From positions 1 to 64,000 of the forward strand of contig NZ_KI912153.1 of the NCBI RefSeq assembly GCF_000517105.1: DNA of 64,000 bases. Reading direction: 5' to 3'. Each line of letters starts with the position of its first letter. Within the stretch, counting starts at the first letter, position 1. This DNA comes from Fischerella sp. PCC 9605. Lineage in GTDB: Bacteria; Cyanobacteriota; Cyanobacteriia; Cyanobacteriales; Nostocaceae. Below, piece by piece: positions 9,001 to 16,433 of the stretch. Below the pieces are notes generated by a model. That model did no database searches and had not been told where the DNA came from. It saw only the letters and a list, made by a program, of their open reading frames with translations. A program made the translations under genes and the position numbers.

Positions 9001-11866
9001 CATTGTTGAGCAAAGTATCATTCGGCGTAACACTCCAAAAATGGGCGATCGCATTTGGGTGAAAATCCTGCTTTTTAAGTTCCTGGAACAAGACATCATA
9101 GTCGTCTGGTTGCTGGGGATTGATGACATACATCCGGTCATTGAGCTTACTAAACTGTTCACCCATCTGCACGGTGATGACATCTTGATCCTGCTGTTCC
9201 AGTCGTTTGGCAAATTCGGCACCTACTCCATAGCTATCCACAAAGACCAAGCAATGCAACTTTTGCTTTGTCAGTTCTTCTGTTTGGAAAAACTCAAGTG
9301 GCATGGATTGTTTCCATACTGGAATATAAAACCAGTCAGCTATATTTGGTTTTTTGTCTAGCGATCGCTGCCATGCTGTTTCTGAGGTAGATGAGGAGTC
9401 TAGCTCAATAGAATAACGCTGATTTTCAACAGGATGACTCGATGGATTTTGCTCTAATGATTCCTGGGAGGCTGTTGACTCAAGCCAGTAACGCTGACGC
9501 TCAAAAGGATAGGTTGGTAAGGGAAGACGATGACGGCGTTCATTGGCGTAAAAACCTGACCAATCAATCTTGATTCCCAACATCCACAGCCGACCCAAGG
9601 TATGGAGTAAAAATGCTACATCTGAATGCTGCTCATGAGGATGGGGTATTGAGGTCAGCACAGTCAATTCTTCTGTATTCCAAGTCTCTCCACAACCAAC
9701 TTCCAGTAGAATTCGCTGAGTGTCTTTGACTAACTCGCTAATTCCTTCATTAAAATGTACTGCTTCCTGTCGTTGTGCCCAGTAGTTAGGGTCTATTGCT
9801 TCAGCTTGAGTAATCCAAGTTCCACTAACATTAGATATGAATGGAATTGTCGGAGAATTGAGTTGAATTTTTTGTAACAACTCAGTGGAAAACTCTTTCG
9901 CTACCAGTGCAAGGACATCTTCAAGGGAAAAAACTCCAGCTAGAGTAGCAGCGACGTACTCTCCCATACCATGCCCAATCATTGCTTGAGGGAAAATACC
10001 CCACGACATCCACAATTGAGCCAAAGCATACTCAATGACGAACAGTGCGCTTTGAGCAAAACAAGTTTGTTGGAGTTTCTCTACTGCGCTTTCCCGCTCA
10101 GATTCGCTCTTATAAATTACAGAACGCAAATCTAACTCTAGATGTGGTCTTAATATTAGGCAGCAGCGATCTACCTGTTCGCGAAACATCGGCTCAGTTT
10201 CGTAGAGTTCTTTGCCCATGTCTGCATACAGCGCACCTTCTCCGGGAAATATGAAAGCAACGGAGTGAGTCCCTGACTCTTGAAATTGAGTTAAAACTCG
10301 TTGTGAGGATTGCTGATTCAATGCATTAATTGCATCTTGGGCATCGGAGCAAACTAATATTCGTCGATGACTAAAGTCTCTGCGCCCCACTTGCAAGGTA
10401 TAAGCTACATCTGCAAGATTCAGATCGGGATTTAGCATTAGATGTTGGCTCAGATTTTGTGTTGCCGCTTCTAACGCAGACTCGGTTTTTGCAGAGAGTA
10501 CTAACAATTGCCAAGGACGGGAAGGACTAGAAGCTGGAATTGTTGGGGCTTCTTGGAGAACCATATGGGCATTTGTTCCCCCCATTCCTAAAGAGCTAAC
10601 ACCAGCACGGCGTGGAGTCGAGCCTGTTTTCCATTGGGTTAGCTTTGTGTTGACATAAAAAGGACTATTAGCAAAATCAATTTGAGGATTGGGTTGCTCA
10701 AAGTTTAAGCTTGCTGGAATTAACTGATGTTTTAGAGCTAAAGCAGTCTTGATTAATCCTGCAACTCCAGCTGCTGCATCTAAATGACCAATATTGGTTT
10801 TGACTGAACCAATGGCGCAGAAATTCTTTTTCTCAGTACTAGCACGAAAAACTTTGGTCAGCGCGGCAATTTCAATCGGATCGCCCAAAGCTGTGCCGCT
10901 ACCATGAGCTTCAATATAGCTGATTGTCTCTGGTTCTACTTCTGCTAGCATTACCGCTTCGGCGATCGCTTCTGCTTGACCATCGACGCTAGGCGCTGTG
11001 TAGCCGACTTTCATGGAACCGTCGTTGTTAATTGCAGCACCTTTGATGACTGCATAAATACAGTCACCGTCGGCGATCGCATCTTTGACTCGCTTGAGAA
11101 CAACAACTCCCACACCGTTACCAATAGTTGTTCCCTGCGCTTTGGCATCAAAAGCATGACAATGACCATCAGGTGATAGTGGCCCTCCTGGTTCATAAAA
11201 ATAACCAGTTTTTTGTGGCAATCGGATGGAAACTCCTCCCGCCAATGCCATATCACATTGATAATTCTGCAAACTTTGGTACGCGAGGATAGTAGCAACT
11301 AATGATGTAGAACAAGCTGTTTGAACTGTAATACTTGGCCCAGTAAGATTTAATTTATAAGAAACACGGGTAGAGAGAAACCCTTTATCATTTCCAATCA
11401 ACTTTTGGTATGATTGTGCTGACCCTAATTGGTCATTATTCAAATCAAAAGATAAATAATTATTTAAGCTAGCACCAGCATAAACACCAATTCTGGTTTC
11501 ACACTTACTTGAGTCATAACCAGCGTTTTCCAATGCTGACCAAGCGCATTCCAAAAACAGGCGATGTTGAGGATCTATTACTTCAACTTCTTTTGGATTA
11601 AGGTCAAAGAATGCAGCATCAAATAAATCAATATTTTCTAAAACACCACCAACTTTGACATAATTGCTATCATTTACCAACGCCGGAGATACACCAGCAG
11701 CTATTAACTCTTCATCTGTAAATAAGGATAATGACTCCACGCCATCTTGTAAATTTTGCCAAAAAGATTGTATGTTGATGGCTCCTGGAAAACGCCCTGC
11801 CATCCCAATAATAGCAATGCCTTCCATTAATTCATAAGTTTTTTCATTATCATCTTGTTTATTCAT
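6029..11866 (-). CDS. Polyketide synthase module KS-(dead AT)-KR-T-epimerase-like
   Basis: 1945 residues. The ketosynthase (15-440) has TACSTS near 186, EAHGSGT and NIGHLDAAAG, so all catalytic residues are present. The acyltransferase (about 545-775) reads GHGMGE near 630 where the nucleophile motif should be GHSxG, and about 90 residues that should hold the catalytic Arg and the HAFH/YASH specificity motif are missing: it cannot load an extender. The ketoreductase has LITGGLGDIG near 1097 and the Ser-Tyr-Asn region (LFSSKT, DYCAANAF). The carrier domain has LGGNS near 1422. The C-terminal 440 residues match NRPS epimerisation domains (HHLAVESVSW near 1605, NLSRTVGLFTTYFPV, VSFNYLGQYD), but the usual EGHGRE reads RGNGRE and the Asp after the His pair is Glu. 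The extender must come from a separate AT, plausibly the one encoded upstream in the same operon. Confidence 0.93.
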   Translation of the reverse strand: MNKQDDNEKTYELMEGIAIIGMAGRFPGAINIQSFWQNLQDGVESLSLFTDEELIAAGVSPALVNDSNYVKVGGVLENIDLFDAAFFDLNPKEVEVIDPQHRLFLECAWSALENAGYDSSKCETRIGVYAGASLNNYLSFDLNNDQLGSAQSYQKLIGNDKGFLSTRVSYKLNLTGPSITVQTACSTSLVATILAYQSLQNYQCDMALAGGVSIRLPQKTGYFYEPGGPLSPDGHCHAFDAKAQGTTIGNGVGVVVLKRVKDAIADGDCIYAVIKGAAINNDGSMKVGYTAPSVDGQAEAIAEAVMLAEVEPETISYIEAHGSGTALGDPIEIAALTKVFRASTEKKNFCAIGSVKTNIGHLDAAAGVAGLIKTALALKHQLIPASLNFEQPNPQIDFANSPFYVNTKLTQWKTGSTPRRAGVSSLGMGGTNAHMVLQEAPTIPASSPSRPWQLLVLSAKTESALEAATQNLSQHLMLNPDLNLADVAYTLQVGRRDFSHRRILVCSDAQDAINALNQQSSQRVLTQFQESGTHSVAFIFPGEGALYADMGKELYETEPMFREQVDRCCLILRPHLELDLRSVIYKSESERESAVEKLQQTCFAQSALFVIEYALAQLWMSWGIFPQAMIGHGMGEYVAATLAGVFSLEDVLALVAKEFSTELLQKIQLNSPTIPFISNVSGTWITQAEAIDPNYWAQRQEAVHFNEGISELVKDTQRILLEVGCGETWNTEELTVLTSIPHPHEQHSDVAFLLHTLGRLWMLGIKIDWSGFYANERRHRLPLPTYPFERQRYWLESTASQESLEQNPSSHPVENQRYSIELDSSSTSETAWQRSLDKKPNIADWFYIPVWKQSMPLEFFQTEELTKQKLHCLVFVDSYGVGAEFAKRLEQQDQDVITVQMGEQFSKLNDRMYVINPQQPDDYDVLFQELKKQDFHPNAIAHFWSVTPNDTLLNNEPELLEDLQYLDFYSLLFLAQAIGRQNISDSSKLMVVTSNIHNVTGDESLCPEKATVLGPCKVIPKEYPNINCSSVDVVMHSAQTPLSEKLIDNLVAELTLQQTNEIVAYRGYHRWIQTFEAIPLDERIAGKTKLREGGVYLITGGLGDIGLVLAEHLAKTLQAKLILIGRGGLPERSEWEQWLVNHDSEDAVSRKIQKVLRLEELGAQVEVKNADVTNSEQMQAVIAQALQKFGQINGVIHAAGIAGGGVIQLKTRDMATNVLAPKVKGTLVLGEILKNINLDLFVLFSSKTSILGEFGQVDYCAANAFLDAYAHRNNSTFAQLTVSINWDAWQEVGMAVKTVMPSEIRQGREESLKKGILPQEGVDAFNRILQCRLSQVVVSTQDFQAVIEQNNSFQYLEEGLTLLEEKLSLLNPSKANHPRPNLGNDYIPPRNEIERMLADLWQQVIGIDRIGIYDNFFELGGNSITAIQIAAKANQVGLKLTAQQFFQHQTIDELAANLSIIQTIQAEQDLETQELHLTPIQHWFLTQNQPDIHHCNQSLLLEMQQICDPNLLEQALQHLIQHHDAFHLRFIQTESGWQQSYASFHDTIELKRVDLSTIPEIERELAIESQAAELEASLNLFEGSLVRFAFFDLAPQQTSYLLIIIHHLAVESVSWQILLEDLQTAYQQISQGKAIHLPDNTTSYMQWVECLQEYAESSEMIPERDYWLQEMQKPFSRLPVDYSTGDNTAANADIVSVCLNKQETKALLEEIHKAYNTQINDVLLTALVQAFAKWTGERKLRVDIRGNGREKIFKDINLSRTVGLFTTYFPVILDTTESADQGDSLITIKEYLRSIPNTGIGYGILQYLSSEQEIQSKLQAFPQSEVSFNYLGQYDQMISELSLFCLPQKSKGLSYSTPTNRVYLLEINGIVVKDELQFHLIYNQAIHRRETIEKLANNFLEALRSLIVKCQSIETVMYTPSDFPKANLNKQKLDQFLARINQTSE

Positions 11867-11939
11867 ATAATTGAACCTTTTAAATAACTACCCTTCTCTT
11901 CCTTAGCGTCGAGGACGCTATTGGCGGTTCGTATAATAC

Positions 11940-13010
11940 TTAATCAATTACTTGAAATTTTACATATGAAGGCACATCTTGAATTCGAGTTAAATCATTT
12001 TCCAAAATAACTGAATCGCCATTCTTATCAATTTCTTTAAAACCTGCAAATTTATAAGATATATACATCATTCTGTTGCGGTCATTTGGTATAAACTCTG
12101 CCAAAAGACGGACATTATTGCTTTGAGCCAGACTCATGACATGATTTAACATTATTGTCCCGACTCCCCTCGACATGACGCGACAGGACATCAGTAAAAG
12201 CTTGATTGTCCATATTTCTGCTTGGCATTCGATCAGAACTAAACCTATTTTTCCGTAGCTGCCATACTTATCTTCCAGACTGGCAATTAGCAGTTTATGG
12301 TTTTCTGATTGCCGAAAATGATTGAGTTCGTCATAGGAGTAGGTATAACCAGTTGTATTCAATTGGTTAGTTCGTAATGTTAATTCTTCTGCACGCTGCA
12401 AGTCTTCTTCTTTTGCAGAGGATATTGTGAAATTCATATTCAGAGTAGCTAAGAATTCGTCTGCTGTGCCAACAAATTCTTTCTCTGCATTTTGACGCTC
12501 TATATCACTAATATACATCAATCTTCTAATTCGTGAATCTTCCGTAACAAAACGGGGATTCATGACAGGCATATCTAAAATTTCTGCTATTGCATCTGCG
12601 TTTATACAGAGAATTTCTGGCAGAGTAAATTTTACTTCTTCTAGTTCAAATAATTGGTCATCAACAAAAGCGATCGCATCTAGACCAATATTCAGTAACC
12701 TAGCAATTTCCTTGAGGGAAGAAGCTTTAGAGTTCCAATTAATTTGGGGATATAAAAAATACTCTTTTAAACCAAATTCTTCTAGTTTGGCTATTGCCGT
12801 AGCACGTTCGTTCTTACTAGCTATAGATTGTAGGATACCACGACTATCTAAAGTCTGAATAAGGTTTACTATATTTTCTCGTAGAGAAACTTTCTCATCT
12901 TCCAGCAGAACTCCGTGCCATAGAGTATTATCTAAATCCCAAACGACACATTTAATGAACTTTTTATCTTTTTGTTTGCTATTTACATTTTGCTCTTGAG
13001 TACTAATCAT
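11940..13010 (-). CDS. FkbH-like HAD-superfamily protein (glyceryl-ACP formation)
   Basis: 356 residues, typical for FkbH-like proteins. The N-terminal HAD-type motif VVWDLDNTLWHGVL carries the DxDN signature, and the C-terminal part resembles the GNAT-like half of this family. Characterised members dephosphorylate 1,3-bisphosphoglycerate and load glyceryl onto a free acyl carrier protein, the first step to hydroxymalonyl- or methoxymalonyl-ACP. The gene sits 73 bases before the PKS gene and close to a carrier protein, an acyl-CoA dehydrogenase and a 3-hydroxyacyl-CoA dehydrogenase that would complete the route. No O-methyltransferase (FkbG type) is visible nearby, which favours hydroxymalonyl over methoxymalonyl. 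Confidence 0.88.
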   Translation of the reverse strand: MISTQEQNVNSKQKDKKFIKCVVWDLDNTLWHGVLLEDEKVSLRENIVNLIQTLDSRGILQSIASKNERATAIAKLEEFGLKEYFLYPQINWNSKASSLKEIARLLNIGLDAIAFVDDQLFELEEVKFTLPEILCINADAIAEILDMPVMNPRFVTEDSRIRRLMYISDIERQNAEKEFVGTADEFLATLNMNFTISSAKEEDLQRAEELTLRTNQLNTTGYTYSYDELNHFRQSENHKLLIASLEDKYGSYGKIGLVLIECQAEIWTIKLLLMSCRVMSRGVGTIMLNHVMSLAQSNNVRLLAEFIPNDRNRMMYISYKFAGFKEIDKNGDSVILENDLTRIQDVPSYVKFQVID

Positions 13011-13055
13011 GTCTTAAATTCTCTCTGCTAATTTCTTTTGTAAAAGAGTATAAAA

Positions 13056-13898
13056 TTACGATCCATCATGTGTAAATAGTACTGTTTTAGAATGATGCAA
13101 TATATTCAAAATAGTAGAAAAAATTCTCTTTTGTCTGAACCAATCTCCTATTTGAATATCATACCAAAATGACAATGATATGTTCTCATCTACTCCTGTC
13201 ACATGGTGCCACCAAAAAGGTGGTACATAGAGCATTTCTCCAGCTTGGAGTATAATTTCCTTTTTTTGTTGCCAAGGAAACTTTGGAAATAATTCTAAAT
13301 TGTAGTTGATAGGATTTACTTTACTACAATATTCTAAAGCGCCATTCTCTCCAATGGGTGGATAGAATGATAAATAATTTGAAGGAGGATACAGAAGTAT
13401 TCTTTTTCTGCCTCGAATTTGAGCTAGAATATTATGCTCTCGATCAAAGTGAAGAGTGGTAGTATTACCACAAGAACCAAACCAGAAGTTAATTCTTGGT
13501 TTTCTATTAAAGTACTCTGGATAACTTATATCAACAGTTAGTTCAGGAAAATATTGTTCTAAATTTACCGCCGCCATATAATATCTTAAAGAATCTTCTG
13601 TGTTATTTTCACTAGATTTTATATCTAGATAGTCTTTGAACTTCATAAATTTGTCAGGATAAGTTTTATCGAATACATAATTATAATTATCCAAATAGTT
13701 TTGATCGTAACAAAGTACACGAATAGTATTATTACCACATTTTTTTAGTAGATAATCATTAGACCAATTTTTATAGGCATACCAATTTTCAGCAACACCA
13801 TCAATTAAAAAAGGTTGATGTTGCTTCCAAAGCTCTATAAATTCTTTTTGACTAGGATTTGTAATCTTCAAAATTGAATCACTATTTTTAACTACCAT
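13056..13898 (-). CDS. JmjC/cupin_8-type Fe(II)/2-oxoglutarate hydroxylase
   Basis: About 280 residues. The start at 13898 is preceded by GGAG at a good distance; an upstream TTG in frame is less likely. The sequence has the cupin_8/JmjC pattern: HFDREHN supplies the HxD iron ligands, RGRKRILLYPP is the conserved strand after it, and EMLYVPPFWWHHV supplies the distal His. Such enzymes hydroxylate amino acid side chains of proteins or small molecules. In this operon it could hydroxylate a carrier-bound amino acid, for example to create an iron-binding beta-hydroxy group, but the substrate cannot be read from the sequence. It lies between the FkbI- and FkbH-like genes, with a 148-base gap upstream. 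Confidence 0.82.
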   Translation of the reverse strand: MVVKNSDSILKITNPSQKEFIELWKQHQPFLIDGVAENWYAYKNWSNDYLLKKCGNNTIRVLCYDQNYLDNYNYVFDKTYPDKFMKFKDYLDIKSSENNTEDSLRYYMAAVNLEQYFPELTVDISYPEYFNRKPRINFWFGSCGNTTTLHFDREHNILAQIRGRKRILLYPPSNYLSFYPPIGENGALEYCSKVNPINYNLELFPKFPWQQKKEIILQAGEMLYVPPFWWHHVTGVDENISLSFWYDIQIGDWFRQKRIFSTILNILHHSKTVLFTHDGS

Positions 13899-14046
13899 AA
13901 AAAACTCCAAGAATTTAATTGTTCTTATTTGTCGAGTAATAGTGGCTTTTATTTAGCGTTGCTGAATTATAAGATGACTTTGCTCACTTAAAAAAGAATT
14001 TTCAATGATTTCAACGTCAAATTATTCCAACATTCATGCAACGAAA

Positions 14047-15213
14047 TTAATTTTCTGGAACAGTAGAAACAGTTGAAAAAAGATAATTTTGATAGCCTGA
14101 TTCTGCAATAGTAATTTCTTGAATTTGAGTACTACCTTCGATGATTTCCATAATTTTAGAGTCCCGTAAATACCTTTCAACTGGGTACTCACTACTACAA
14201 CCATTGCCACCATGTATTTGTACAGCATCATTTGCTATTTTGGTAGCTGCTGTGGATGCAAAGTACTTCGCAATAGAAGTCTCTATAATCGATTTTGGAT
14301 CGTTAATCTCTTTGAGATAACCAGCTTGATAACATAACAATCTTGCTGCTTTGGTGTTAGTTATCATCTGAGTAATCTTTTGACGAATTAATTGATGTTC
14401 TTTAAGATAAACACCAAACTGTTTTCGCTCGTTTGTATACTTGATACAAGCTTCCAAACATGCTTGAGCAATACCTACACAACCCGATGCCACGCTATAT
14501 CGACCATAATCAAGTGCAGAAGAAGCAATGTAGGAAAATCCAAATCCTAATTTACCTACTAAATTTTCTAAAGAAACGTGACAGTTATCAAACTGCAATT
14601 CTGCTGACATTGAAGCCCTAACACCTAAAATACCAGACATTGGTTTGACTGACAGTCCTGGGCTATGTTTTTCAACTAAGAAAGCACCTGCTTTTCCCTC
14701 ACATTTAGCAAAGACCAAAAATACATCTGCTATTTGTCCATAGGTAATCCATTTCTTTTGTCCATTTAAGACATAAGCATCACCAGCAAGCGTTGCTGTT
14801 GTTTCTACACTTTTGGCATCGCTACCTACATTCGGTTCGCTTAATGCAAAAGCAGCGATGATTTCTCCAGATGCAAATTTGGGAAGCCAATACTCTTTTT
14901 GAGACTTATTACCCCATTTACACAAAGCATGAGCAACCATGTTGTGAACTGTCAGCAAACTCCGCACAGAAGAACATCCCCGTCCAATTTCTTCGTTGAG
15001 TATGCCATAGGTAATCATGTCCATTCCTTTACCACCATATTCTTGGGGTAATATGGCACCAAGAAAACCACGTTCAGCTATTTTGTTAATTAGTTCTAGT
15101 GGAGTAAATTCTTTCCTATCCCATTCTCCAGCATGAGGACATATTTCTTGATTAACAAAAGCTCTAAATTCAGCTTGAGCGTTTTTTTGTTGAGCAGATA
15201 GTTCTAGTTTCAT
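14047..15213 (-). CDS. Acyl-CoA dehydrogenase family protein, FkbI-like
   Basis: 388 residues, full length for the flavin-dependent acyl-CoA dehydrogenase family. Visible motifs are FALSEPNVGSDA and KKWITYGQIADVF in the N-terminal half, RKQFGVYLKEHQLI, and the C-terminal QIHGGNGCSSEYPVERYLRD block followed by IIEGSTQIQ. In methoxymalonyl and hydroxymalonyl pathways this enzyme (FkbI, ZmaE type) carries out an oxidation of the three-carbon unit on the free ACP. It lies 40 bases after the ACP gene, in the order K-J-I-(JmjC)-H seen through the operon. A primary fatty acid oxidation role is possible by sequence but unlikely in this setting. Confidence 0.88.
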   Translation of the reverse strand: MKLELSAQQKNAQAEFRAFVNQEICPHAGEWDRKEFTPLELINKIAERGFLGAILPQEYGGKGMDMITYGILNEEIGRGCSSVRSLLTVHNMVAHALCKWGNKSQKEYWLPKFASGEIIAAFALSEPNVGSDAKSVETTATLAGDAYVLNGQKKWITYGQIADVFLVFAKCEGKAGAFLVEKHSPGLSVKPMSGILGVRASMSAELQFDNCHVSLENLVGKLGFGFSYIASSALDYGRYSVASGCVGIAQACLEACIKYTNERKQFGVYLKEHQLIRQKITQMITNTKAARLLCYQAGYLKEINDPKSIIETSIAKYFASTAATKIANDAVQIHGGNGCSSEYPVERYLRDSKIMEIIEGSTQIQEITIAESGYQNYLFSTVSTVPEN

Positions 15214-15253
15214 AATACCATTTCTGCCACAGAAAATGGCAATTTATATTTTA

Positions 15254-15502
15254 TTACTGCACAAGAATAGCAGTTTTACGTGCAATTAAATTGGCGATAG
15301 AGTTGATTGTGCGGAAATTTTCAAATTCTAAGTCCTCGTTTTCAATGGCAATCTGAAACTCTTGCTCTACAAACAAAACAAGTTGCATGGCAAACATAGA
15401 ATTGACAAAACCTAGAGCAAAAATGTCTTCATCTGGTTGCAAGTCATGATTGCCGAAAAATTTGTCAAGGAAAGTTTTGATTTTAGCTTGAATTTCGTTC
15501 AT
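15254..15502 (-). CDS. Discrete acyl carrier protein, FkbJ-like
   Basis: 82 residues. The phosphopantetheine attachment region reads LGFVNSMFAMQLV, where Ser follows GFVN, a form shared with the free carrier proteins of methoxymalonyl/hydroxymalonyl pathways rather than the DSL of fatty acid ACP. It should carry glyceryl, then oxidised intermediates and finally the hydroxymalonyl unit, acting with the adjacent FkbH-, FkbI- and FkbK-like proteins. Gaps are 19 bases to the upstream dehydrogenase gene and 40 to the downstream one, so co-translation is likely. Confidence 0.88.
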   Translation of the reverse strand: MNEIQAKIKTFLDKFFGNHDLQPDEDIFALGFVNSMFAMQLVLFVEQEFQIAIENEDLEFENFRTINSIANLIARKTAILVQ

Positions 15503-15521
15503 TAGTCTTGATTATTCCTAT

Positions 15522-16376
15522 TTATTGATATACGTAAAATCCTTTACCACTTTTTCTACCATGTAACCCTGCATCCACCATTTTTTTGAGTAAGGGGCAT
15601 GGTCTATATTTACTATCGTTAAAGTTTTCGTACAAGACTTCGATAGAAAATAAAATGGTGTCTAGCCCAATCAAATCAGCTGTTTCTAAAGGGCCCATTT
15701 TGTGACCGAAACAGCCTTTAAAGATTTTGTCTACATCTTCTGCTGTAGCAACTTGGTCTTGTAACAGAAAAACAGCTTCGTTAATAGTTAACATCAACAC
15801 GCGGTTGGAAACAAAACCGGGCGAATCATTAACAATTATGCACTCTTTCCCCATCTGCGCTAGCATTTTTTTTGCTATCTCAATTGTTGCATCAGAGGTA
15901 TGATACCCACGAATCATCTCCACCACCGGCTTCATTGGTACAGGATTCATAAAGTGGATACCAACAACTTTATCGGCACGTTTGGTAACTGAAGCAATGC
16001 GGGTAATGGGAATTGCTGATGTGTTAGCAGCGAATACGCAATCTGCTGGACAAATAGAATCTAATCGGGGATATACATCTCTTTTAATATCCCATTTTTC
16101 TGTGATGTTTTCTACGATAAAATCTGCATTTTCTAAAATTTTATAGTTTGTAGAAAACTCTATTTTTTCGATGATACCATCTGGAGTTTCTTGGCGATCG
16201 CTTTTTTTGAAAAAAGCCTGAAAGCGGATATTATTTCTGATTTCCTGTTTAGCTTTATCCAGAATATCTTCAGAAACATCTACTAGAATAACTTGATGAC
16301 CTGTTTGAGCTAGGTTTTGTGCAACCCCTATTCCCATTACACCTGCACCAACAACGCCTACTGTTTGAATATTCAT
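15522..16376 (-). CDS. 3-hydroxyacyl-CoA dehydrogenase family protein, FkbK-like
   Basis: About 284 residues from the ATG at 16376; a TTG further upstream in frame is less likely because it would overlap the GAGG that can serve as ribosome site. The N-terminal Rossmann motif is VGVVGAGVMGIGVAQ, followed by the family blocks HFMNPVPMKPVVE and VNDSPGFVSNRVL. Relatives named FkbK/ZmaG oxidise the hydroxyl of glyceryl-ACP. The neighbouring discrete AT, ACP, FkbI- and FkbH-like genes fit that role. A butyryl-CoA pathway role is the alternative but nothing around supports it. Confidence 0.88.
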   Translation of the reverse strand: MNIQTVGVVGAGVMGIGVAQNLAQTGHQVILVDVSEDILDKAKQEIRNNIRFQAFFKKSDRQETPDGIIEKIEFSTNYKILENADFIVENITEKWDIKRDVYPRLDSICPADCVFAANTSAIPITRIASVTKRADKVVGIHFMNPVPMKPVVEMIRGYHTSDATIEIAKKMLAQMGKECIIVNDSPGFVSNRVLMLTINEAVFLLQDQVATAEDVDKIFKGCFGHKMGPLETADLIGLDTILFSIEVLYENFNDSKYRPCPLLKKMVDAGLHGRKSGKGFYVYQ

Positions 16377-16433
16377 GATTTCAACTAACCTCAATTTACA
16401 TTTGCTTGTACTTAAATACGGTAAATATTTGCA

